From assembly GCA_963811805.1 (NCBI GenBank), contig CAWESU010000001.1, positions 496,001-560,000 on the forward strand: a stretch of DNA of 64,000 nucleotides. Reading direction: 5' to 3'. How positions within the stretch are numbered: position 1 is the stretch's first letter; the number at the start of each line of letters is the position of its first letter. Origin of the DNA: DAHUXN01 sp963811805. Lineage in GTDB: Bacteria > Acidobacteriota > Terriglobia > Acidiferrales > UBA7541. Shown piece by piece: positions 13,869 to 22,856 of the stretch. The translations under genes were made by a program, and so were the position numbers. The notes beneath the pieces were generated by a model that was given only the letters and a program-made list of their open reading frames with translations, made no database searches and was not told where the DNA came from.

Positions 13869-15350
13869 TCACGCGCGCTGCTTTCCGCTGTGCGCGATTT
13901 CGGCGGCGAGCATGACGGCGCGGGCTTTGTTGAGGGTCTCCTGATATTCCTTGGCGGGGACGGAATCGGCGACCACACCGCCGCCGGCCTGGATGTAGAC
14001 CTTGCGCTCCTTGGCGACGAGGGTGCGCAGGCCGATGCAGGAATCGAGATTGCCGGAAAAATCCAGATAAAGAATGGCACCGGCATAGATCCCGCGGCGG
14101 ACGGGCTCGAGCTCGTCGATGATTTCCATAGCGCGAATTTTGGGCGCGCCGCTGAGCGTGCCGGCGGGAAAGCAGGCCATTAGCGCGTCGAGGCAGTCGA
14201 CGTTTTCGCGCAGCTTGCCGCGGAGGCTGGAGACGAGATGCATCACGTGCGAATAGCGCTCGACGAACATGAGGCGCTCGACTTTCACGGAGCCGTACTC
14301 GCAGACGCGGCCGAGATCGTTGCGACCCAGGTCGACGAGCATGATGTGTTCGGCGCGCTCCTTGGGATCGGCGAGGAGCTTTTTTTCGAGGGCTTGATCT
14401 TCGTGGGTGTCGCGGCCACGCGGCAAAGTGCCGGCGATGGGGCGATAGAAGGCGTCGCGGCCCTGAACTTTGACGAGCATCTCGGGCGAGCTGCCGACGA
14501 CGGAGACGTCGCCGAGGCGCAGGAAATAAAGATACGGCGAAGGATTGACGACGCGCAGGGCGCGATAGATTTCGAAAGGATCGGCGGAAGTGCGCGCGGA
14601 AAATCTCTGGCTCGGGACGACTTGAAAAATGTCGCCGGCGCGGATGTATTCCTTGGCGCGGCTGACGGCGGACATGTATTTCGATTTTGTGAAGTTCGAG
14701 GTGAAGCGCAGCGGGGCGCGATTGCCGTTTTGCGGCAAATTCGGGAGAGGATGTTCGAGCCGGCGGCGTATGCGGGAGATTTCGCGCGAGGCCGCGTCGT
14801 ACTTGGCGCGCAAACTCCCCGGCTCGTCGGTGAAGACATTGCGGACGATCCAGACGCGGTGCTGGACGTGGTCGAAGGCGACGAGGCCATGGAAAAACAT
14901 GAGCACGGAGTCGTCGAGCTTGAGTTCGTCGTCGCCGGTGGAGGGGATGCGCTCGATGAGGCGGACCATGTCGTACGCGAAATAGCCGATGGCGCCGCCA
15001 ACCAGCGGCGGAAGCCCAGGGATGCGCACGGGGCGGTAGCGCTTCATACGCGCACGAAGGATTTTGATGGGATTGCCGTCGATCGTTTCGCGGCCGTGGG
15101 GCGTTTCGATGACGCAGGAGCGGCCGCGGGAGCGAAATACTTCGGCAGGGTCGACGCCGAGGAAGGTGTAGCGCGCAATGTTTTCGCCGCCTTCGACGCT
15201 TTCGAGCAGACACGAGTAGCTGGCGGTGCGTGCGAGTTTGAGATAGGCGGCGACGGGCGTGAGCAAATCGGCGGTCATCGTTTCGTAGACCGGGACGAAA
15301 TTCCCTTTGCGGGCGAGCTTGCGAAAGGTGTTGAAGTCGGGTTGGATCAT
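13869..15350 (-). CDS. trpE: anthranilate synthase component I TrpE
   Basis: Converts chorismate and ammonia to anthranilate. From the ATG at 15350 the protein has 493 aa, the usual size. An N-terminal regulatory part has LLESVEGGENIARYTFLG (the LLES motif links to Trp feedback inhibition). The chorismate-binding domain shows VVPSQRFS, AGTLPRGRD, LVDLGRNDLGRV and GAPKIRAMEIID. The ATG overlaps the stop of the upstream aroDE gene by 4 bp, and trpG follows. This order sends shikimate-pathway and Trp enzymes out on one mRNA. The open frame extends upstream into aroDE, but without a start. Confidence 0.96.
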   Translation of the reverse strand: MIQPDFNTFRKLARKGNFVPVYETMTADLLTPVAAYLKLARTASYSCLLESVEGGENIARYTFLGVDPAEVFRSRGRSCVIETPHGRETIDGNPIKILRARMKRYRPVRIPGLPPLVGGAIGYFAYDMVRLIERIPSTGDDELKLDDSVLMFFHGLVAFDHVQHRVWIVRNVFTDEPGSLRAKYDAASREISRIRRRLEHPLPNLPQNGNRAPLRFTSNFTKSKYMSAVSRAKEYIRAGDIFQVVPSQRFSARTSADPFEIYRALRVVNPSPYLYFLRLGDVSVVGSSPEMLVKVQGRDAFYRPIAGTLPRGRDTHEDQALEKKLLADPKERAEHIMLVDLGRNDLGRVCEYGSVKVERLMFVERYSHVMHLVSSLRGKLRENVDCLDALMACFPAGTLSGAPKIRAMEIIDELEPVRRGIYAGAILYLDFSGNLDSCIGLRTLVAKERKVYIQAGGGVVADSVPAKEYQETLNKARAVMLAAEIAHSGKQRA

Positions 15351-16894
15351 GGCTCTTTGCTCTCTCGCTCTTCCGCTTGCAGCCGCTGCAAAACCGCGCG
15401 GCGCATCAGTGCTTCGGGTGCCCGCGTTCCGCTCCAAATTTCCCACTGCGCGATGCCCTGAGCGAGGAACATTTCGACTCCTGAAATTGTCTCGATGCCC
15501 TTTGCCGCGGCGAGCTGCAAAAGTTTTGTGTGCCGCGGCCGGTAGATTGTATCGAAGACAATTCTGCAATTCAGTTCGCGTGCACTTAGCGGCGATTGAT
15601 GCGTGCTTGGATGCATTCCGACCGGCGTCGCGTTCACGATGGCATCAAAGAATTCGTGCCTGAGCGCCGTGCGCGGCATTGCATCGCCCCCAATGTCGCG
15701 GGCGAGCTTCTTAGCCTGTTCGTCTCGTCGCGCGAAAATCGAAACCAATGCTCCGCCCTTCGCCAGCGCGCACGCAACGGCACGCGCTGCTCCACCTGCG
15801 CCAAGGATCAGCACACGACTGCCCGCGATGGGCACACGCCGCTCGATCGCGCGGAGCACGCCGACATAATCTGTATTGTAGCCGAAGAGTTTTCCTCCGC
15901 CACGAATGACAACGGTATTCACAGCGCCGATGGCCGTCGCCAGCGGGTCGCAGTCGTCCAGATGACGCAGAATGCGTTCCTTGTGCGGCAGCGTGACGCT
16001 GAAACCGGCAACGCCGAGAGGCGCGAGGGCGTGCAAGAAATCCGGCAAATCGATGACGCGAAAAGGGAGATAGATCGCATCGATTTTGCGCGCGCGAAAG
16101 GCGGCGTTGTGAAGAACGGGAGAAAGCGAGTGCGCGATGGGGTTACCGATGACGCCGTAGACGCGGGTGCGGCGAGTGACGTCGCCGCCGCGGTAAAGCT
16201 CCCGCAATTCCGCGAGCGGGATTTGGCCGGGCGCGGTGGCCTGGTCGACGGGCGCATAGGAAAAAGCGCTGCCAAGGCGCGCGGCGAGAATGCGCGCGGG
16301 CGTGGCCATGTCTCCCATGGGGATAGCGATGACGTTCGGATACTGGCGCGCGAGGGCGAAGAGGCCGAGGCTATCGCGGAGAGAATCGCACTGCACGGCG
16401 ATCTTGAACACATCGAAATCGGAGGCTTCGCGGATTTGATTCATGCGGCGCATCACGCGCGCCAGGCGGAGCGGGGACGAAATGCCGCGAAAATCGTGAT
16501 AGGACAGGATGCGTTTGGCGCGCGAGGTGAACAGGTCGAGAGTGAACGGCGGAATCGCATCGACGGTTTCGATTTCGAGATCGACCCAGGCGCAGCCGGC
16601 ATCAATTGCGGAACGCACCAAAGAAAGCTGCTCGGTTACCGTGCCTGAGAATTTCCCTCCTGCTTCGCGGCGTCGGCAGGTGGCGATAAAGGTAGCACGG
16701 CGCGGAAAGCGGCTCTTTTTCAGCAGTGCGAGGAAGCGATGGGCTTCCGCGGGGTTCGTGAGCCAGTCGAGACGCAGCTCTACGGTACCAGTATCACGCA
16801 GCGCGCGGCGAAGTTGGCGCCAAGCATCACGGGCGGTGCGAACAGCGACAACGCCGCAGACGCGACTTCTCTCGGACGTAAGTGCCTTTGCCAT
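15347..16894 (-). CDS. aroDE: bifunctional 3-dehydroquinate dehydratase / shikimate dehydrogenase
   Basis: A 515-aa fusion of two shikimate-pathway enzymes. The N-terminal type I dehydroquinase has the His in ILSYHDF and the Schiff-base Lys in FDVFKIAV. The C-terminal shikimate dehydrogenase has SLSPVLHN, the catalytic Lys in VTLPHKE, GAVNTVV, GYNTDYVG, the NADP site GAGGAARA and NATPVGM. I chose the ATG at 16894 since the dehydroquinase domain begins soon after it; the frame could extend to 17035. Such AroDE fusions are known from plants, chlamydiae and several bacterial groups. It is co-translated with trpE through a 4-bp overlap. Confidence 0.93.
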   Translation of the reverse strand: MAKALTSERSRVCGVVAVRTARDAWRQLRRALRDTGTVELRLDWLTNPAEAHRFLALLKKSRFPRRATFIATCRRREAGGKFSGTVTEQLSLVRSAIDAGCAWVDLEIETVDAIPPFTLDLFTSRAKRILSYHDFRGISSPLRLARVMRRMNQIREASDFDVFKIAVQCDSLRDSLGLFALARQYPNVIAIPMGDMATPARILAARLGSAFSYAPVDQATAPGQIPLAELRELYRGGDVTRRTRVYGVIGNPIAHSLSPVLHNAAFRARKIDAIYLPFRVIDLPDFLHALAPLGVAGFSVTLPHKERILRHLDDCDPLATAIGAVNTVVIRGGGKLFGYNTDYVGVLRAIERRVPIAGSRVLILGAGGAARAVACALAKGGALVSIFARRDEQAKKLARDIGGDAMPRTALRHEFFDAIVNATPVGMHPSTHQSPLSARELNCRIVFDTIYRPRHTKLLQLAAAKGIETISGVEMFLAQGIAQWEIWSGTRAPEALMRRAVLQRLQAEERESKEP

Positions 16895-17080
16895 CCTGTT
16901 CTTAGGTACAGGTTTAAGGTTCCTAGGATGCGTTACCCGATACGTTAAACGCAATGGGACAGTGTCTTGACCCTCCCCCGGGGCTTTGCTACGGTCGAAA
17001 CATTGGGTGAGATGGTTGGTCCGCTCGCCACGCAACGGCGGGGATAACGATACGATTTCGAGGGTTAAGGAGTGATGGAG

Positions 17081-18001
17081 ATGCGCAGGAACATTCTGAT
17101 GGTGGCATTGTCACTTGCACTGTTACCGGTTGCTGCCTGGGGACAACAACAACAGACGACGTCATTGCCATTGACGACGTATCGCGACGTGTACTGCTCG
17201 GGGATGGTGACCACCAGTACCGTAACGCGAGGCACGCAAATCGTATCGGGCGAACAGTCTCTCTATAAGATCACCTATGACGAAGGCGACATCGTTTATC
17301 TGAACCAAGGAGCCAATAAAGGGCTGAAGGCGGGTGACGTGTTTTCGGTGATGCGCCCCGTCTCGGACTACGGGAAAGAGGCCAGCGACGCGTTTTTGCC
17401 AGCAAGCCCGGTATCGGACTTCATGGATATCCCGTGGTTTGGCGCGCAGCCGAAGTTGCTACACGCCATGGGGCAAATGTGGGAAGACGAGGGCCGGATC
17501 AAGGTGCTGGTGGTGTATCCGAAAACGGCGATTGCGCAAATCACGAATTCCTGCGCCTTCATGCAGCGTGGGGACATCGTCGAGCCGTTTGAAGAGCGAC
17601 CGGTACCGGTGCTAAAGTCAGAAGCCAACTTCGATCGCTTCGCTCCGCCGAGCGGCAAGCCAAAGGCGATGGTCGTGGCGGGCCAGGGCTACCGGAATGC
17701 TGTGGGGACAAACGATATCGTGTACGTGAATCTCGGGAGCAAGCAGGGCGTGAAAGTCGGCGATTATTTCCGCGTCTACCGCTACCAGAGCAATGGTGAT
17801 AGCAGCGTCTACCAGACACCCAATATGGGTACGGACGTCGAGGGCTTTGGCGCGGCGTCGGGCCATTACACGGGGAAAGAACTGCCGCGCGAAGTGCTGG
17901 GCGAGGGAATCGTGCTGCGCGCGACGCCCAACGCGTCAACGGTGCTGATCACGTTCAGTTTGCGAGAAATCTACAGCGGCGACTATTGCGAATTGGAATA
18001 G
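17081..18001 (+). CDS. exported protein with two FlgT-C-like repeats
   Basis: A 306-aa protein with a signal peptide (MRRNILMVALSLALLPVAAWG). Two similar segments, GDIVYLNQGANKGLKAGDVF and NDIVYVNLGSKQGVKVGDYF, each followed by R-P/R-Y, look like the small beta domain found in the C-terminal part of FlgT and in other envelope proteins. No flagellar genes are near, so a flagellar role is doubtful. I preferred the ATG at 17081, 8 bases after AAGGAG; GTG 17072 and ATG 17075 are also in frame. Its last 19 bases overlap the convergent AMMECR1 gene. Confidence 0.7.
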   Translation: MRRNILMVALSLALLPVAAWGQQQQTTSLPLTTYRDVYCSGMVTTSTVTRGTQIVSGEQSLYKITYDEGDIVYLNQGANKGLKAGDVFSVMRPVSDYGKEASDAFLPASPVSDFMDIPWFGAQPKLLHAMGQMWEDEGRIKVLVVYPKTAIAQITNSCAFMQRGDIVEPFEERPVPVLKSEANFDRFAPPSGKPKAMVVAGQGYRNAVGTNDIVYVNLGSKQGVKVGDYFRVYRYQSNGDSSVYQTPNMGTDVEGFGAASGHYTGKELPREVLGEGIVLRATPNASTVLITFSLREIYSGDYCELE

Positions 18002-18615
18002 GCGTCCGCGCTCGCGGCGGGGTCGCCGTCATCTGACGATTGCGACGCCGCCGCGACATCCGTTTCCGAAAAAACCTCCGCCGTGAAAATCTCGATGCAC
18101 GTATCCGGATTTTGCCAAGCGCCGGGAGCAAGTCCGGCTTTCTCGCACGTCTCTTCCAAGAAGCGCTCCCGCGACCAGCGATGCTCCGCAGCCACTTGCG
18201 GGAGAAGGACGCCGCGGCGTCCTGGCGAATGATCTCCCTGCGAAATAACCAGACCGTGAATTCCCGGCTGCACTTCTTCGGGAGCGGCTCGTTTCGTGCA
18301 GGAAAGAACTGACAATTCGATCTGCAGATCGCGCAGGTCCGCGGCTTCCAGGTGAGGAAATCGCGGATCGCCGGTGGCCGCGGCAACGGCGCATTCGGCA
18401 ACGACAACGGCGAGCGGTTCGCTAGAAGCCACACGGCCGATGCATCCGCGCAGGCGTCCGCTGCGACGCAGAGTGACAAAGGCGCCGCGAGGCGCGGCCA
18501 GATTCCCGGTGGCTGCAGAAACGTCGGGCGCGGCGGCGTGCGCCAGCGCAGACTCGATAGCCCTTCTCGCGATTTGCAGAAGTAAGCGCTTCTCGTCGTT
18601 ACGGAGTGGGGACAT
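17983..18615 (-). CDS. AMMECR1-domain protein (AmmeMemoRadiSam system protein A)
   Basis: A 210-aa AMMECR1 protein with the family hallmark LRGCIGRV near residue 57, FVTLRRSGRLRG, DPRFPHL, ELSVLS, HGLVI and the GRRGVLLPQVA block. AMMECR1 proteins often co-occur with Memo and radical-SAM genes; neither is visible here. Function remains poorly defined. A low-complexity Ser/Asp/Ala tail follows residue 185. The ATG at 18615 overlaps the end of pgsA by 17 bp, so the two are coupled. Confidence 0.9.
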   Translation of the reverse strand: MSPLRNDEKRLLLQIARRAIESALAHAAAPDVSAATGNLAAPRGAFVTLRRSGRLRGCIGRVASSEPLAVVVAECAVAAATGDPRFPHLEAADLRDLQIELSVLSCTKRAAPEEVQPGIHGLVISQGDHSPGRRGVLLPQVAAEHRWSRERFLEETCEKAGLAPGAWQNPDTCIEIFTAEVFSETDVAAASQSSDDGDPAASADAYSNSQ

Positions 18616-19228
18616 CTTGAGGACTTTTCTTCTGCTCGATAACCTGCGGGACGCTCTGGCGCCGCTTGAACCGGTCGTCCACCTGGCTCCAGAACATTAG
18701 GAAGTAATGGACTGCGGATACGACCGCGCTGATGACCACCAGCCACAGTAGGATGAGCGCGAGCAGCTTGAAGCTCGAGTGGCGCGCGGAATAAATCACC
18801 ATGGATCCGGCGAGGACTTGCAACACCATCTTGGTCTTGCCCAGAGTTGACGCGGGAATTACCAAGCCTTCGGCAGACGCAATGCTGCGCAGTCCTTCCA
18901 CGACGAATTCGCGCCCGATGATGATGACCACCATCCACGCGTGAACCAGGCCCATGGCCACCAGAGAAATAAACGCTGCGGAAATCAGTAGCTTGTCGGC
19001 GATGGGGTCGAGCAGAATTCCCAGCGTGGTGATCTCGCGGCGCTTCCGCGCGAAGTAGCCATCGGCGGCATCGGTGGCCGCCGCCGCGAGCAAAATCAAC
19101 ACACCCCAGACCTCAAAATGCACGGACAGGCCCCAGAAATCCCAGTTGGGCTGCTGGGTCAGGAGAACCACGACGAGAAGCGGCACGAAGAAGATGCGCA
19201 GGATGGTCAGGCTATTCGGCAGATTCAT
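18599..19228 (-). CDS. pgsA: CDP-diacylglycerol-glycerol-3-phosphate 3-phosphatidyltransferase
   Basis: Makes phosphatidylglycerol phosphate at the cytoplasmic membrane, the committed step to acidic phospholipids. From the ATG at 19228 (MNLPNSLTILRI, the usual start of PgsA) the 209-aa protein shows several membrane segments and the CDP-alcohol transferase motif DAADGYFARKR followed by GILLDPIADK (D-G-x2-A-R-x8-G-x3-D-x3-D). The C-terminus has a charged extension of about 25 residues. An upstream frame to 19357 lacks support. Followed by the AMMECR1 gene with a short overlap. Confidence 0.94.
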   Translation of the reverse strand: MNLPNSLTILRIFFVPLLVVVLLTQQPNWDFWGLSVHFEVWGVLILLAAAATDAADGYFARKRREITTLGILLDPIADKLLISAAFISLVAMGLVHAWMVVIIIGREFVVEGLRSIASAEGLVIPASTLGKTKMVLQVLAGSMVIYSARHSSFKLLALILLWLVVISAVVSAVHYFLMFWSQVDDRFKRRQSVPQVIEQKKSPQDVPTP

Positions 19229-19731
19229 GTTTGGGCCTCGGCCATGCGACTCCCTCGCCGCTGAGGGACGGGAGATAGCGCCACTATAGTGCTCCGGTGC
19301 GAAGGAGTCAATGCGGTGAAGGCCGTCTGCGCCATGCGTGATAAGAGCCGTTTGCATTCAACTGATTCGCGTGAAAGCTCTGTAGTTTACTGATGGGTAC
19401 ATTACAGCCGTAGTCCAAGGTCGCTTCACTGCGCATTGACCAACTGTGGAAATCGCTGTGGAAATTGGGGTGTTTAAGAACTGGCAAATCTGGGAGATTG
19501 CGTGAGGTGGGCGCATCGGAGCGTACCAGCAATGGCCCGTATAGCTAACAAAACAAGCCGCATACATCGAGGCTGGCGCCCTGCGGACCATTTGGCGGCG
19601 GCGCGCAGTGCAAATGCGCGGCCAAACGCAATTTGCACAAGCTCAGCACACATTAAAACCAAACGGTAAATAGCGATGGGGGCGAAAAAGCTTGTTCCTG
19701 CACGCAAAAAGCGGGCAATTTCCGGGGAAAA
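19229..19731. other. 503-bp intergenic region
   Basis: Lies between hflX and pgsA, both minus strand. Several short open frames exist but none has a ribosome site or recognisable protein features. No tRNA, terminator with T-tract or clear promoter was found. It presumably contains the pgsA promoter. Confidence 0.4.
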
Positions 19732-21060
19732 TCAGCTTTCTTGACGAGAAGCGAAGGATTCCAAACGAGCGGCGAGCGATGCGGGCACCTCCGCGCGTAG
19801 GCGCATCTGGCCGTCGAGCACTTCTGAGTGCAAGACGCGGCCGCAAGCGTAAATCATCGCGAGTTCGCGGCCGTTGGCCATGGGCACGATCAAGCGGCGC
19901 TCGACGATCGGGTCAACGGGCATAGCCTGGTCGATGGAACCAATGAGTTCTTCGAGACCTGCTCCGGTCTGAGCGGAGACTAGAATTCTGCTACGCGAAT
20001 TTTCGGAGGAGAAAGCGCCGCGCGCGCAGGATACGCGCAGAGTTTCGAGTTCATCGGGAGCGAGGCGGTCAATTTTGTTGAAGACGCGCAAGCGGCGCCG
20101 ATCCGCTACTCCGAGCTCCACCAGCACTTTCTCTACTTCGGCATCTTGCTCGGCGTGCAGCGGATGAGAAACGTCCGTCACCTGCAGAATCACCGCTGCC
20201 TCCTGCACTTCCTCGAGGGTCGCGCGAAATGCGGCGATCAGTCCTGGCGGTAAATCGCGAATGAAGCCAACAGTGTCGGAAAGCAGCACGCGGCGGCGCG
20301 ACGGCAGGCGCAGCGAGCGCACCGTGGGGTCGAGAGTGGCAAACATTTTCGACGAGGTCAGCACTTCGGCGTGGGTGAGCGCGTTGAACAGCGTGGATTT
20401 GCCGGCATTGGTGTAGCCGACCAGCGCAACGGTGCCGAGCGGGACTCCCTGACGCGCGCGGCGGCGCAAGGCGCGCTGGCGGCGCACCACTTCGATGGCT
20501 TGCGCGATTTTACCGATGCGGTCGCGAATGCGGCGGCGGTCGGTTTCGAGTTTCTGCTCGCCGGGGCCGCGCGTGCCGATGCCGCCGCCGAGACGGGAGA
20601 GTTCACGGGATGCGCCAGCAAGGCGAGGCAGCAAATAATTGAGCTGGGCGAGTTCGACTTGGAGCTGGCCCTCGCGGCTGTGGGCGTGGCGCGCGAAAAT
20701 GTCCAGGATCAGCTGGGTGCGATCAACGACGCGGCAGCCCATGCCGCGCTCCAAATTGCGATGCTGCGAGGGAGAGAGATTGCGGTCGAAGATCACCAGG
20801 CCGGCGTCCACGCGGTCGACTTCGCGCTGCAACTCGGAAAGCGCGCCGCGGCCCAGGAGCGTGGCGGCGTCGAGCGAATCGCGCATCTGCAGGCGCGTGC
20901 CGACCACGCGGGCGCCCGCGCTTCGCGCAAGCTCGTCGAGCTCCTCGAGAGATTGGCGTTCGAGCGCGCCGCTGGAGCCCGCCCGGCTTTTGGGCTGCTT
21001 GAGGCCGACGCCGACGAGCAGGGTGCGCTCGGCGTTATCCAAAGGCGAGGACGATTTCAT
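19732..21060 (-). CDS. hflX: ribosome-associated GTPase HflX
   Basis: A 442-aa GTPase of the Obg-HflX class; HflX splits stalled 70S ribosomes. The N-terminal HflX domain carries FDRNLSPSQHRNLE and the linker GGIGTRGPGE. The G domain has G1 GYTNAGKST, G2 with FATLDPT, G3 DTVGFIRDLP and G4 NKID. The length fits. In gamma-proteobacteria hflX follows hfq and miaA; here miaA is upstream too, with a tetR-type gene between and no hfq. Confidence 0.95.
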   Translation of the reverse strand: MKSSSPLDNAERTLLVGVGLKQPKSRAGSSGALERQSLEELDELARSAGARVVGTRLQMRDSLDAATLLGRGALSELQREVDRVDAGLVIFDRNLSPSQHRNLERGMGCRVVDRTQLILDIFARHAHSREGQLQVELAQLNYLLPRLAGASRELSRLGGGIGTRGPGEQKLETDRRRIRDRIGKIAQAIEVVRRQRALRRRARQGVPLGTVALVGYTNAGKSTLFNALTHAEVLTSSKMFATLDPTVRSLRLPSRRRVLLSDTVGFIRDLPPGLIAAFRATLEEVQEAAVILQVTDVSHPLHAEQDAEVEKVLVELGVADRRRLRVFNKIDRLAPDELETLRVSCARGAFSSENSRSRILVSAQTGAGLEELIGSIDQAMPVDPIVERRLIVPMANGRELAMIYACGRVLHSEVLDGQMRLRAEVPASLAARLESFASRQES

Positions 21061-21130
21061 TCGTGTGCGGCGGGACAGCCGGTGGCTTTAAGGGATGCGG
21101 CGCGCATTCACGGGTAATTATACCTTGTTC

Positions 21131-21730
21131 CTATCTGGACTGCAGGGCTTCCTGGCTGGCCAGGGCGGAAGCAGCGAGGACGAAACGGGAGAGCAGTTCA
21201 GCAAGGGCGGGCTCGGAGGATTCGCGAGCGGCGGTGCGCGTCATGCGATCCATCCAGCCGAGATAGAGAAACATGGCGGCGTTGGCCCATTCGGCAGCCT
21301 GATTCGTGGTGAATCCGATCTCCCGGAAGACTCGCGACAGGTAGGCAATCCGCTTTCGATCGGCACTCGCGACGCGCAGGGCCACTTTCTCATCCTGCCG
21401 GGCCCATGAAGAGATGGCCGTCTCAAGACGCGCGTAGGAGGGTTGCGAAAGAAGCTCGAACAGCCGGGCCCAGCGCTCCACTGGGTTGGAAACGCCTTCG
21501 CCCTCGGTGTTCCAGTCGCTTTGGCGCGCTTCCCATTCTTCGAGAATGGCCTCGAGCAAATCGGAACGGTCTTTGAAATGCCAGTAGAAGCTGCCTTTGC
21601 TGATATTGAGGCGCCTCGCCAGAGCTTCCACGCGAACCGCGTCCACGCCTTTCGAAGAGAGAATCTCGATGCCAGCGTCTACCCAGTCGCGGCGATCGAG
21701 CCTAGCTCCGTTGTGGCGGCGGGTGGCCAT
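21131..21730 (-). CDS. TetR/AcrR family transcriptional regulator
   Basis: A 199-aa repressor. The N-terminal helix-turn-helix is clear: DWVDAGIEILSSKGVDAVRV, then LARRLNISKGSFYWHFKDRSDLL. The C-terminal ligand domain is not diagnostic; a helical block near residue 150 ends YLGWMDRMTR. The ATG at 21730 (MATRRHN) is chosen; the frame is open far upstream inside miaA, but only as a shadow. It sits between miaA and hflX, so it may be autoregulated or act on an unlinked target. Confidence 0.9.
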   Translation of the reverse strand: MATRRHNGARLDRRDWVDAGIEILSSKGVDAVRVEALARRLNISKGSFYWHFKDRSDLLEAILEEWEARQSDWNTEGEGVSNPVERWARLFELLSQPSYARLETAISSWARQDEKVALRVASADRKRIAYLSRVFREIGFTTNQAAEWANAAMFLYLGWMDRMTRTAARESSEPALAELLSRFVLAASALASQEALQSR

Positions 21731-21831
21731 TTTTTCGGTGGTGCGACATTCTACAATACGGATGAGTACGGATACAAACGGTAGCTGCAGTGGGGCGGGC
21801 AGACAGAGGCAGTACGCGACCGTATATTTGC

Positions 21832-22764
21832 CTACTTGGATTTGCTCGCCAACTGCGACGCTTGGTGCCAAATCTTCTCTTCGTGGCCGAAGCCCTCGAG
21901 CCAATGCACGTCTGGCTCGCGCCGGAACCAGGCGATTTGGCGTTTGGCGTAGCGACGCGTGGCTTGCTGGACTTCCGAGACGAGGGGCGGCAGCGGCGCG
22001 CCCTCGAGGACGTGTTCGCGGAGCTGCGCGTAGCCGAGAAACGTGAAAGGCTTCGCGGTTGACGCGACTTGCAGGCGGATAAGGTTGCGGACTTCCTCGA
22101 TCCATCCGGATGCGAGCATGACTTCGACGCGCCGGTCGATTTGAGCGTAGAGCTTCTCGCGCTGCGGCATGAGGCCAATTTTGATCACCATGAAACCCTT
22201 CAACCCAGCGCGACTGCGGCCGCGAAGCTGACTGGCGGGTTTGCCGGTGAGAAGGCAAACCTCGATGGCGCGAATCAGTTTTTGCGCGTCGCGGGGCGTG
22301 ATTTGCGCGGCGCCGGCGGGATCGCACTTGGCGAGGATGCGATGCAGGTGCTCCGGCCCGCGGCTAGCAGCCCTGTGGCGCAGGCGCTCGCGCAGCGCTT
22401 CCGAGCGGCCCGGAAGGTCGTCCAGTCCTTCGAGCAGCGCGCGCAAATAGAGGCCCGTGCCAACGGTGAGGATGGGCAGCTTGCCGCGCTGGCAGATTTC
22501 TTCGAGGGTTTGGAGAGCGTGGCGTCGGTAGTCTCCGGCGGTGAAGACATCGTCGGGCTCGGCCAAATCAGCCAGGTGATGGCGAATTCCCTGCTGCTCC
22601 TGCGAAGAGACTTTGCCCGTTCCTATATCGAAATGACGATAAATTTGGGTTGAGTCACAGCAGATCACTTCGCCGTGGAGGTGCTGCGCGAGGTGGAGAG
22701 CGAGCGCCGATTTGCCCGAGGCCGTGGGGCCCAGGATGACCACGAGCCGCCGCTGCGGGTTCAT
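21832..22764 (-). CDS. miaA: tRNA dimethylallyltransferase MiaA
   Basis: Adds a dimethylallyl group to A37 of tRNAs that read UNN codons. The 310-aa protein has the P-loop GPTASGKS, the DSTQIY motif, GGTGLY-type block VGTGLYLRAL, RDAQKLIRAIEV, and the late YAKRQIAWFRR. Length is typical. Its ATG overlaps the stop of a 31-codon gene by 4 bp, which links it translationally to the tonB-like gene and the lipid A operon. Confidence 0.96.
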   Translation of the reverse strand: MNPQRRLVVILGPTASGKSALALHLAQHLHGEVICCDSTQIYRHFDIGTGKVSSQEQQGIRHHLADLAEPDDVFTAGDYRRHALQTLEEICQRGKLPILTVGTGLYLRALLEGLDDLPGRSEALRERLRHRAASRGPEHLHRILAKCDPAGAAQITPRDAQKLIRAIEVCLLTGKPASQLRGRSRAGLKGFMVIKIGLMPQREKLYAQIDRRVEVMLASGWIEEVRNLIRLQVASTAKPFTFLGYAQLREHVLEGAPLPPLVSEVQQATRRYAKRQIAWFRREPDVHWLEGFGHEEKIWHQASQLASKSK

Positions 22765-22856
22765 CGGTGAAAGGCTCGAAAATGAAACAAAAGATAAATC
22801 AGGATGACGAGCGCTAGGAGAAACGCGCCGAGAAGCTGGTTGCGGTGGAGTTTCAC
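22761..22856 (-). CDS. 31-residue single-span membrane peptide
   Basis: GTG at 22856 to TGA ending at 22761. The GTG overlaps the TGA of the tonB-like gene (GTGA), and its own TGA overlaps the ATG of miaA (ATGA). The peptide starts MKLHRNQ, runs through a hydrophobic core (LLGAFLLALVILIYLLFHF) and ends RAFHR: one membrane span with basic ends. The perfect double coupling argues for a real gene, although too short for most gene callers. No known homologue comes to mind. Confidence 0.55.
   Translation of the reverse strand: MKLHRNQLLGAFLLALVILIYLLFHFRAFHR

Noticed and set aside
14238..15461. Plus-strand open frame of 407 codons
   Set aside because: Antisense to trpE, composition typical of a shadow frame.
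19308..19707. Several short open frames between pgsA and hflX
   Set aside because: No ribosome sites, no protein features, and they overlap each other in different frames.
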